DNA from: Cherax quadricarinatus
Taxonomy: Eukaryota > Arthropoda > Malacostraca > Decapoda > Parastacidae
Length of the DNA: 64,000 bases
Direction: 5' to 3'
Assembly (NCBI RefSeq): GCF_038502225.1
Contig: NC_091298.1
Span: 42,344,853-42,408,852, forward strand
The position numbers and the translations under genes were made by a program. The stretch's first letter is position 1. Each line of letters starts with the position of its first letter. Under the pieces are notes generated by a model that was not told the DNA's origin, ran no database searches, and saw nothing but the letters and a program-made list of their open reading frames with translations. Below, piece after piece: positions 11,513 to 21,689 of the stretch.

Positions 11513-13260
11513 ATTATATTACAACAAATATGAAGGAGATTTGTTAGTAAACTGTGTAGATGAGACTGAAGTAGATCTTATGATTAATCAGTATTATGAA
11601 TTAGAAGAAAAGATTCTTTCTTGTAAAAGTCAGGCCTTGAATAAATTAAAATGTGTAAACCAGGCAGTTAATCAGTCTGCTCCAACAAACAATATGTCTT
11701 TGCCAAAACTCCCAGAACTATGTTTACCTGTGTTTAATCCTGGAGAAAACTGGGAGGAATTTTGGTCAATTTTTAAAGCAACTGTGCATGACAGGAGTGA
11801 CCTAGCCTGTGTAACTAAATTGTTTTACCTCAAAGGACAGGTAAGAGGAGATGCTCACATACTCATACAAGCCTTTCCCAATGTAAATGACTCTTACAAG
11901 GAAGCAGTTGACTTGTTGAAAGTCACTTATGGTAATATAGAACAAAGTAGGTTGGATATAGTGAATATCATTATTAATTTAAAATCTCCATATCATACTT
12001 ACAAAGGTTTACAGCAGTTTAGAGTTAAACTGGAGAGCACTCTCAAAACATTAAGTAATAAATATAATCTGAAGGAATCAGACTGGTTATTGAGTGCCAT
12101 TGTACAGAATAAATTAAACTATAAAACACTTGAATGGCTCTCGAACAAATATCACAAGGGTTATTTTGGTCTGGAGGAAATAAGACTAGGTCTACAAGAA
12201 TTAATTGTGCAGTTGCAGATCAGCCAACCAACTCATTTTAAAGATGCAACACATAATAACTCTGAAGTATCTGTCAAGTTTCACAAAGGGAAAAATTATC
12301 CCAATGGTAATAATCAAAATTCATTTCCTAAAAATAATTGCATAGGTGCATATCAAGTAGCAAGAATCATAAATAATGATACTCAACAAGGTAAGAAGAA
12401 TAAGTACCCTCCTAAGAGTAGCCCAGTTAATAAGAAACCAGTCAGAGAAAAGAGAGATTGTCTTTTCTGCAAGAGTACTCATTTTTCTAAGAATTGCAGT
12501 GCATACAATTCATGGAATGATAAAGTTGAAAGATTAGAGGAACTTGACAGATGTATCAGATGTTTAGGTAATCACAATGTAAAGGATTGTTATGCCAAAT
12601 TAAACAACTGTTATCAACGTCACAAAGGAAGACACCATATAGTTATGTGTAAAGGTCTATATGATAATGTTGATAATAATGATAATGTTGGCAATCCTGA
12701 CACAACAGTGGCTAATGTAAAAATTGCTGCTAATGTTAATAATGATGGTTTTGCTGAAGTAGCCTTACCTGTGTTACAGGTAAAAATTGATGATAAAAGG
12801 CATAAATCAAAAAATGTAACTGCACTATTGGACCAGGGATCCCAGCGTACTTTCATAAAACGTAAATGTCTTGATGAGATGAAAGTACAGATGGGAGATC
12901 CCACAACTTTAAAATTATCTGGTTTTATCACGGATAAAAGGTCTCAATTGTATGACACTGTTTATGTAACTGTCAGGTTGGGCAATGAGAAAAAATGTGT
13001 TAATGCAGTAATTGTAGATAGACTTCCAGAGAAAATATCTACAGTAGGGCTTAGTAAAGCTACAGAAAGACTCACATAATGTAAATTTAGCACCGTCTGG
13101 TGTAAGTCATGATTCTGTAGGCCCAATAAATATTTTGATAGGTAGTGACTATTATGCCTCCTTTGTAAAGGGTATGGTAAAGAAATGTGGTGTCACACTT
13201 TTGAAGACTGCTGGAGGCCATGTAATGTATGGTAGGATTCCTTGTAATAATAATTCATGA
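11498..13260 (+). pseudogene. gag-pro: BEL1 gag C-terminal part and aspartic protease
   Basis: This continues Gag after the LINE insertion. The middle part contains the capsid-like helical region (FWSIFKATVHDR, LKGQVRGDAHILIQAFP). Three zinc knuckles follow: CLFCKSTHFSKNC, CIRCLGNHNVKDC and CYQRHKGRHH...C. In the last knuckle the second Cys is Arg; the - strand copy keeps Cys. The protease follows with ALLDQGSQRTFI, the BEL-type D-x-G-S active site. Near 13070, CTTTCAC of the - strand copy is CTCAC here, so two bases are lost and the frame stops at 13078. The original frame continues from 13081 (VNLAPSGVSHD, INILIGSDYYASFVKG) to an in-frame TGA at 13258. Confidence 0.88.
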
Positions 13261-13264
13261 CTAG
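13258..13264 (+). promoter_or_regulatory. In-frame UGA-CUAG between protease and RT, candidate readthrough site
   Basis: The codons are AAT AAT AAT TCA TGA CTA GAG GAA. The frame upstream (from 13081) and downstream (RT, LEETTNTITVCLTHEIVP) is the same. The - strand copy has the identical TTCATGACTAGAGG, also in frame (TGA at 51466-51468). UGA followed by CUA(G) is the best-known eukaryotic readthrough context, used by some RNA viruses and animal genes. Function here is inferred from conservation and context only. Confidence 0.5.
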
Positions 13265-14286
13265 AGGAAACTACAAATACCATAACCGTGTGTCTTACTC
13301 ATGAAATCGTACCCCAGTATAATTCTTCCATAGAGGATGGTGTAGAGCCAGTGCATAAATTGTGGGAATTAGACAGCATTGGAATAAATGTAAATGAAGA
13401 AAGTCCAGACGATTCTTTTACTCAGGAGCAATACCTGAGAGATGTAAAATTTGAATCTGGACAATACTGGGTGCGACTTCCATGGAGACTGAACCATCCA
13501 GAATTGCCCACTAATTACAGAATGGCATATGGACAATTAAAGGCTCAGCTCCGCGAACTGAGTAAGACACCAGAATTGTTAACTGCCTATAATTATATAA
13601 TTGCTGAGCAGTTAATTAATAAATTAATAGAAGAGGTACCTCCTGAGCAAGCCAAAATTTATGGTCACTATTTGCCACATCACGGAGTGAAGAAGGATTC
13701 TAAGACCACTCCTCTGAGAATTGTGTTTAACTGTAGTGCCAGGAGTAACAAAAATGTACATAGTTTAAATGACTGTTTGATGACAGGTCCGACGTTGACG
13801 GAAAAATTAGGAGATATCTTATTAAATTTCAGAGTGAAGCACTATGCCTTTATGGCTGACATAAATAAAGCTTTCCTAAGAGTGGGTTTACAAGAGGCTG
13901 ACCGGGATTGTACCCGCTTCTTATGGCCTGAGAATCCTATTGACCCACTTAGCCCTCTGAAAACCTTTCGCTTTAGGAGCGTATTATTTGGTGCTACATC
14001 CAGTCCGTTCCTACTTCAAGCGACGATAAATGCACACCTTAAATGTATTGAAAGTCCATTGAGTAAAGTAATGAGCAAACAATTTTATGTGGACAATTTC
14101 CTGGGTGTGACGTCAACTGAAGAGGAACTGTTAATGACTTATGAAGAGGCTAATAAAATAATGCAAAGTGAAAATATGCCCCAGAGGGAATGGAATAGTA
14201 ATTCGTCCAAATTAAAGGACAAAATAAGTAAAGATTACCCTGGAGATGAAGTGCCAAAATGTAGTAATGTATTGGGATTAACTTGA
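13261..14286 (+). pseudogene. pol: BEL1 reverse transcriptase domain
   Basis: Reverse transcriptase of BEL/Pao type, which makes cDNA from element RNA in the particle. Visible blocks are the linker VHKLWELDSIGI, the fingers with HHGVKKDSKTTPLRIVFNCS, motif A YAFMADINKAFLRVGL, motif B FRSVLFGATSSPFLLQATIN and motif C QFYVDNFLGV. The YVDN catalytic box is present in both copies here and occurs in other BEL/Pao RTs. The frame ends at TGA 14284-14286, where the - strand copy has TGG (GLTWDTERDLL), so this is a point nonsense. It lies directly downstream of the UGA-CUAG site. Confidence 0.92.
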
Positions 14287-15072
14287 GATACTGAGAGAGA
14301 TTTGTTAATGTTAAAACCTAATAATTACAGTGTGCCCAATAAATTAACTAAGAGAGTCTTGCTTGCTGAAGTTTCCAAATGTTTTGATCCACTAGGTTTA
14401 GTGTCACCCCTTACTATAAGAGGGAAATTATTAATTCAGGAAGCATGGAAACTTAAATGTGCTTGGGATGAAATTCTACCTGAGGAATTCATTAACAGGT
14501 GGGATGAATTAATTGGTGATTATGAGAAAATTCCAATGTTGGAGTTCCCACGCCAGGTGGCCAATCCAAATGGGAAAAATGTACTCCACGTTCTTTGTGA
14601 TGCTTCAAAATTGGCATATGGAGCAGTTGCTTACCATCAATGTAATAGAGTTATTTCTCTTGTTATGTCTAAGGCTAAAGTGTCTCCAATTAAATCACGT
14701 ACCTTGCCTCAGTTGAAATTAACAGCCATTTATGTAGGTGTCAAATTAGCTAATTATATAAGAAATAAGTTGAAGGAGATAAATATTAGCAACACTGTAA
14801 TTTGGTCTGATAATGAGGTATCCGTACAATGGATTTGTAATGGAAACATTAAAATTGTGTATGTACAAAACAGAGTCGCTGAAATTAATCAGATGCAAGA
14901 GAAATATAATAGTTTGGGTCAGCATATGTTAACATTTAATCATATACCTGGTGAGGAGAATCCAGCTGATTTCTTGTCTCGAGGTTTACCTTATGCTAAA
15001 TTTGTAAATGCTGTATCATGGTTTAAAGGACCGAGCTGGTTGGTAAATGAAGCTAATTGGCCTGTACAATAG
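14287..15072 (+). pseudogene. pol: BEL1 RNase H domain and connection
   Basis: This continues RT in the same frame (DTERDLLMLKPNNY, LAEVSKCFDPLGLVSPLTIRGK) into RNase H, which removes the RNA strand after cDNA synthesis. RNase H motifs are VLCDASKLAYGAVAY, the helix LPQLKLTAIYVGVKLA, VIWSDNEVSVQW and ENPADFLSRG. The expected catalytic Glu of the second motif (E in LPQLELTA of the - strand copy) is Lys here, a likely inactivating change. The frame ends at TAG 15070-15072, where the - strand copy reads PVQKMYIAP, so Lys has mutated to stop. Confidence 0.9.
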
Positions 15073-16293
15073 GTGTATATTGCTCCTGTTGAAATTACTG
15101 TGACTACTGCTCCAATAGTTTGTCCTTCCTTAGCCATTGATATAAATAGGTATTCTTCTTTACCCAAACTAATCAATGTAACTAAGTTGGTGTTTAAATT
15201 TCTAAACAAGATGAATATTTCATATAAGTTTTCACATCCTCTTGAATATTGGATAAAGAGGGTACAGGAGGAAATCTATGGAAATGAGATTAAATTGATG
15301 ATGGAAAGAAAAATTGTGAAAGGTTCCATAATAGAGAAATTGGGGCTGTATTTAGAGAAGAATGTAATTAGGTGCAGAGGTAGGTTACAAAATGCTGAAT
15401 TTGGTGATTATGCTAAACGCCCTATCTTACTGCCCAAAACTCATCATCTAACAAATTTTATTGTTCTAAATGCCCATAAAAATGTAATGCATGGTGGGGT
15501 AGAAGATACCTTAAATTGTATTAGGGAAACTTTCTGGATTCCACAAGGATGGCAAAGTGTAAAAAGGGTGATTAAATCTTGTGTAATATGTCGCCGTGTG
15601 GATGCCAGATCCTATATGTACCCAGGTCCTCCACCATTGCCAAAGGAGCGTGTACAATTAGTGAAACCATTTGATGTAACAGGTGTAGACTATAGTGGTC
15701 CAATACTTTTAAGAGGTACGTCAAATGGTGTTCCACTGAAAGTGTATGTTTGTTTGTTCATCTGTACTGCTACTAGGGCAGTTCATTTAGAAGTGGCACA
15801 GGACTTGTCTGCAGAACAGTTTATACAGCTGTTTCGAAAATTTGCAGCTAGGAGATCCTGTCCGTGGTTGATGATTTCGGATAATGCCACAAATTTTGTA
15901 GCAGGTGCTCAACACTTGATAGAATTAAATAATAGTAACGATGTTCAATCTCTGTTAACCCAGCGAGTGTGTACCTGGAAATTTATTACTCCTAGAGCCC
16001 CTTGGCAGGGGGGGCTGTACGAAAGACTGATAGGCACAGTGAAGAGGTGTCTCCGCAAAGTACTACACTGGAAGAGAATTAATTTGGAAGAATTCCGTGC
16101 AATGTTAGTGGAGGCAGAAAATCGTATAAATAATAGGCCTCTCTCGTACATGAGTGATACACCTGATGCAGATGTATTAACACCTTCTCACCTAATATGT
16201 GGAAGGAAATTGGAAGCTGCCCCTGTCTATAGAGATTATCCGGAAGAAAGTGATGAAGATTACAATGATGCGGCAGTGTTGTGTGATAAATTT
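15073..16293 (+). pseudogene. pol: BEL1 integrase, zinc and catalytic core
   Basis: Integrase would insert the cDNA into host DNA. The order is H2C2 zinc domain (HGGVEDTLNCIRETFWIP, then SCVICRRVDARS), then the DDE core: first Asp in FDVTGVDYSGPILL, second in WLMISDNATNFV, and Glu in GGLYERLIGTVKRCLRKV. The conserved stretch NRPLSYMSDTPDADVLTPSH follows. The frame runs to DKFKM at about 16293, where LINE tail sequence (TTTA repeats) begins; the remainder of the protein is at 24187-24657. All three catalytic residues are present. Confidence 0.92.
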
Positions 16294-16676
16294 AAAATGT
16301 TAAATTTATTTATTTATTTATATATTTATTTAGTAATTTGAGCATACATACAGAGGTACAAAAAAATACAGGTAAGAGCAGCATGCCAAAGCCACTTGCA
16401 TGCATAGCATTACGGGCTGGCTTAAAATTAACTTAAGATTAGCTAAGCAATGATGTAATCAGTGATAAAACATTATTGTAAACAGATAACTATGAAGCAC
16501 AAATGAGTATTGCAAAGACAGGTCATATGGTTGCATGCATTGCTGTACATTCAGTAGAATGGAGTATTCTGTTAGGTAGTGTATTTAAAGAATAACAAAG
16601 TTAGATTAGGTCTTAGGTTTAACATTTATGTGATATAATTGAGAAACATTTAAGATATACAATTTATAAGGTTCAG

Positions 16677-19608
16677 TTATTCAGTATTTATTTGGTTTTG
16701 GGTGAGTAAGTGATCTTTGAGAAGAGACTTGAATTTATAAACAGACAGCGCTTCTTTTATATTTACAGGTAATGAATTCCAGATTTTAGGGCCTTTTATG
16801 TGCATTGAGTTTTTGCATAGCGTGAGATGGACACGAGGAACATCAAAGAGTGATCTGTGCCTTGTATTATGGTCATGTGTTCTGTTGAGGTTGGCAAGGA
16901 GATGTTTGAGGGGAGGGTTAATATCAGTGTTAAGTGTTCTATGTATGTAGTAGGTGCAGTAATAAGTATGGATGTTTTGTATGGTGAGTAGGTTTAGTGT
17001 TTTGAATATTGGTGGAGTGTGCTGCCTGTAATGGGAATTTGTTATCATTCTGACTGCAGCCTTTTGTTGGGTAATTAGTGGTCTGACATGGTTAATTGTT
17101 GTTGAGCCCCATGCATAAATTCTATAGGTGAGATAGGGATAAATAAGAGAGTGATATAGGGCCAGGAGGGCTGACTGTGGAACATAGTACCGTATCTTCG
17201 ATAGTATGCCTACAGTCTTCGAAATTTTCTTAGAAATTTGTTGTATATGTGTGTGAAATTTGAGTCTATTATCAAGGTGGATTCCTAAGAATTTTCCCTC
17301 TGTTAGCTTTGTGATAGGTGATCCGTTTATCATTATGTTAAGAGGCACATCTGTAGCTCTGTTACCAAACTGAATGAAGTAGGTTTTGTCAATGTTTAGT
17401 GTAAGTTTATTAGTCCTAATTCGGTATTTACAGTATTGGCTAGCATGACTGGGCTCGGGTGAGAGTAGACGTATGTAGTGTCATCTGCAAATAGTGTGGG
17501 TTTGAGTAATTGCGAAGCATTTGGTAGGTCATTTATGTATAGGAGAAAGAGAAGAGGGCCTAGGACACTTCCCTGTTGGACACCAACTGTAATTGGTTGT
17601 GCAGAAGAGTTTGCCCCATTTGTGTACACATATTGGCTTCTGTTGCTGAGGTATGACTTGAGGTAGTTGAGGGAGTGCCCTCTTGTACCATAGTGCGACA
17701 ATTTTATGTGGAGCAAGTCATGGTCAACTGTATCAAAAGCTTTACGTAAGTCAATGAAGATCCCCAGTGGGACTACTTTTTTCTCTATTGCAGTGTATAT
17801 ACGTTCTAGCATGTGTATAATAGCATCATTAGTATTTTTATTATTCCTGAATCCAAATTGGCAGGGTTTGAGTATGTTTTGGGAGATGAGGTAGGAGTAG
17901 ATTCGTTTATGAATTCATTTTTCGAAGATTTTTTGAGAGAGGGTGCAAGTAGGATATTGGCCTATAGTTATTCAACTCTGTTTGGTCTCCTCCTTTATGG
18001 ATCGGGGTGACCCTTGCTATTTTGAGAACTGTAGGGAAGGTGGAGGATTCAATGGATTTGTTAAAGAGTGTTGCAATGATTGGTGATAGCACTTGTGACA
18101 CTTTTTTGTATATAAAGGGTGGTAAGGTATTTAAATCTCCTGCCTTGTTTTTTAGTCCGTTGATAATAAGGGAGACTTCGTATGGGTTAGTCGGAGCTAG
18201 GAACAGCGTGTTCGGGTAGTTGCCAGTGAGGTAGTCATTTGGTGGGGTATCTGAGCTTGGGATTTTATTGGCAAGGTTTTGACCTATAGTGGAGAAGAAA
18301 TCATTGAGTCTGTTTGCTGTTTCTGTTGGTGGGAGTTGGGGTTCATCTGATTTTGCTAATTTTATTTCGCTATTTCGTGATATCTTTTTTGTTCCCAGAA
18401 TTTCTGATAGGGTTTTCCAGGTCTTTTTTATATCACCTCGTAAGTTGGATAATCTGTTCTCATAATACAATTTTTTTGCCCTTCTTATCAGGCTGGTTAG
18501 AACTGACGAGTAACGTTTTGTTTGGTCTCTGATTATGTGACCAATTCTGTACTGTTTTTCATATCGGTGTTTTGTATTTATGGATTTGAGAATGCTGGGT
18601 GTTAGCCAGGGACGGTTCAGTCTCTTAGCTGTCATCTGTTTAGTTTTTTTAGGGCAGTGCTTGTTATAGAGGTATTGGGTCTTTTTTAGAAAATTATTAA
18701 TACATTCGTCAATATCTGTATAGATTTCTAGCTCAGTGTGCCAGTCAATGTTTGTTACTGCTGCTGTGAAGTTATTAATGGCTGCCTCATTGTGAAGTCT
18801 GAAGGTGACTTTAGTAGTGTCTTGGGGTAATTTACCAAGAGTTGTTATGAGGAAAGTAGGGTAGTGATTTGTGGTATTATCTGTGATTATGCCTGATTTT
18901 AAAAGGGATATGGTGTTGGTCCAGATGTGGTCAAGTAGGGAAACACTAGTCTCTGTAACTCTTGTAGGTTTTGTTATTGTTGGTAGCAACATGCAGTTAC
19001 TCATTGTGTTTGTGAATTCAGTAACGTGTGGGTCCTGGTCTTGCAGGAGATTTATATTGAAGTCACCTGAGAGTAGTAAGTGATCTTTGTTCATGCGTGC
19101 ATCAGTTATCATATTCCTAGGTTTTGACTAAATTGGCTAATGTTTGACTATGGAACTCTGTAGATGTTTATCAATGTGAGAGGTTTTTGTAGGTATTTGG
19201 ATTTGAATTTAGCTATTATATATTCCCATGTTCATCCTTTGTGCAAGTATTAGTGATACATTCTAGTTGGTCTGAGTAGTATATAGCTGTGCCACCCCCT
19301 TGTTGATCTGGCCTACAGTTGTGTATGGCTGTGTAACTAGGAATGGCATAGACATCTGTAGTATCAGGCTTTAGCCAGGTTTCAGTTAGTGTAATGATAG
19401 ACATATTGGCATGCAAGGAATTTAGTAATGCTATGAGGTCATCGTAATGCTTGCTTAAAGATCTGATATTGTAGTTAAAGACAGTTATGTTGTTGTTGGC
19501 TCTGAGGAGTGCCTTTGATTGTTCTGCTGTGTAGTAATTACAGTTACTGTTTGATTCATTTAAGTCATTCAATAAGAGGTTGGTATCAGGATCAATGCTT
19601 GTAATCAT
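16677..19608 (-). pseudogene. LINE ORF2: endonuclease and reverse transcriptase
   Basis: The - strand translation gives the apurinic-type endonuclease first: VFNYNIRSL, LTETWLKPDT, GGGTAIYYS (19608-19216), then, after a frameshift, LLSGDFNINL and NHYPTFLITTL (19112 onward). The linker holds NKHCPKKTKQ and a Lys-rich region. RT blocks follow: HKGGDQTELNNYRPIS, then [46 protein letters not shown] (17812-17396), and the thumb domain (17348-16677) with WGSTTINHVRPLITQQKAA. At least three frameshifts separate these blocks (about 19.15, 17.9 and 17.37 kb). The usual PQG box reads QQG. The Asp pair of the catalytic site is intact. Confidence 0.9.
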
Positions 19609-19639
19609 AAGATTTGTAGTGAATCTATAGTTAGAATTA

Positions 19640-20580
19640 AGTATAAAACAAAGTAAATAGTCTAAAGCTAAAAAATAGCACTTGAATTATTTAACAAATG
19701 TAAAAATAATGAGCTAAGGAATTTTTTTTTTAAAGCTAAAATAAAGGAGACAATATAAAAGGGACTAAAATAATTTGTGGTGAACAAATAAAGTGATGAT
19801 CAAATAATGGAGCTTGGGAATATGATAGTAGGTAGTACTTTGAAGATAATTCTTTAAAGTTAGAATTAGGGAAAACAATATAAAAGGGACTAATATAAGT
19901 CGTGGTGAACAATAAAGTGGTAATCAAATAAATGAGTTGTGGTATATAATGGCAAAATAGTGAACTTATTACACTTTAGCACCTGAGAATAGCACCTTGA
20001 TTATTTTAACAATTGTGAATATATGAACTAGGGTAGTTATATAAAGCTAAAATAAAGGAAAAAATATATAAGGGACTAAATTAAGTAATGGTAAACAAAG
20101 TTAAATGGACAGATAGTCACTATGAAATAATATTGTTATAGGAGTAAGATCTGATTTGTAATATTAAATAAGTTGAGCAGTTTATTGCGCAATAAAAAGC
20201 AAAAAATATGAGGTAGTTGGTACTAGCTAGCAAAAGATAGTTTTGGTACTTGCAAAAAAGTAATTGGAATATACACTAATTGCACACACAATAAAAAGTG
20301 ACTAAAAAAACAAGAAGTGGTGAACAAAATTAAATGGACAGGTAAGAACATTGAATAATATTAATTTGGAGTAAGATTTGACTTGTAACACAAAATTATG
20401 AGCAATTAATAGCAGTAAGAAAGAAGTATAAAGTATTGGAGGAAGTTGGCATTAGCTAGTGATGAAAATTAAAAAATAATAATGCACAATAATATAATAG
20501 TAACGTACACTATATGCACCACATTAAGTATACATGTATTAAGGACACTTATCTAATCTGTTACAGAAATGTCAGCTTTT
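19640..20580 (-). repeat. Degenerate tandem repeats between LINE ORF1 and ORF2
   Basis: In this roughly 1-kb AT-rich stretch, a module like AAAGCTAAAATAAAGGA, then TATAAAAGGGACTAA, GTGGTGAACAAA and AATGGACA recurs at about 19733, 19855, 20041 and 20290 (+ strand sense), spaced about 120-250 bp. No ORF is supported. It separates the two LINE ORFs, and the related element at 25.4-38.5 kb has a comparable repeated region. Confidence 0.6.
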
Positions 20581-20622
20581 CTAAGGAAGGTAGAGAAATC
20601 ATGTTCGTTTGAGATAGTATAT

Positions 20623-21504
20623 TTATTGTTGTCCTGTTGATGTTTTCCTTACTAGTATTTTCCCATCTCGAGTGAAACATTGATGTATTTTGTTTTCCTG
20701 TTTAAGTTTTCTCAGCCTGAACAGAAGGTCTTGACGTTTTCTTTTTAGACACTCATTTATGTACACTCCATTTTTCATTGTAATTGCTGATTTAATCAGG
20801 TCATTTCTTTTATCGTATGAATAAAGTCGGATCATTATACTGTGTTTACTTCCTGGTTTTCCTAGCAAACGTGTTTCTTTGATTTCATTGTTTTGCACGA
20901 TGACTTGTACGTGGTTCTGTATTATCCTGATAGCAGTTTCTTTGCACTGTTCTTGGGTTATGTCACTAGGAATGTGTGGACTGTTTATCATAACTGCATC
21001 AGACAACTTATCTTGTTCAGTTTTGTCGTCTTGGAAATCAAGGTATTCATTTAGTCGAGTGTGCATGTTCTGAATCCAGTCCTTGATTGCTTCTTCAACC
21101 TTCACATTTATTGTTGTTATTTGTTCAGTGTGACTGGCTATAGCTGCTTTCAGAGTATTTTCTGTGTCAACACTTCCCTGTTTTGGATCTTGTTCTCGAG
21201 GTTGGTTATCTTGGATTCTCGTCGCTCGAGTGTTGCTTTGATATCTTTGATTTCGTTTTCTAGAGCAACGATGTAGTCCTTGATATTGTCAGGAATAATC
21301 ATACCTGAGTTATCATGGGTGAATCCTTTGAAGGGAGTGGAGTTGGAGGGGGAGTCAGCCATGTTTGTTGTTGTTCCCTGGGTGGCAGCGGTGAGGGGGG
21401 TTTGATGATACACCGGCGTCCTGCTGGGTAGACAAGTTGAGTTCTAGGGTCCTTGCTGTTATTCTTTTATTACTGATGTTGTTTCTTCTGCGATATCCTT
21501 TCAT
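20623..21504 (-). pseudogene. LINE ORF1: coiled coil and FP25K-like domain
   Basis: ORF1 proteins of such LINEs bind the element RNA. The - strand start at 21504 (MKGYRRRNNISNKRITART) is chosen because the copy at 25845 begins in the same way. A frameshift near 21.4 kb leads to NMADSPSNSTPFKGF and a heptad-rich coiled coil (YIVALENEIKDIKATLERRESKITNLENKI). A second shift near 21.15 kb leads to VEEAIKDWIQNMHTRL and an RNA-recognition-like region. The C-terminus (INECLKRKRQDLLFRLRKLK, then CFTRDGKILVRK) resembles the baculovirus FP25K-type tail found in many arthropod LINE ORF1 proteins. Confidence 0.78.
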
Positions 21505-21689
21505 AGTATCACTGAAGTAGATACTGTGTAGCAATGGAGGAGAAGGCTTGTTTTCTCGGAGCTTGGGTTAAGTGGTTGTCTGGCAGCGGAGGCAGTGTTT
21601 GGGTTAGCTGGGCTGTCTTCCTTAGATCTTCTAATTTTGTCAAGAATTGGGTTACATTCTTAGTATTCTTGGGTCATTTTGTGGTCCAC

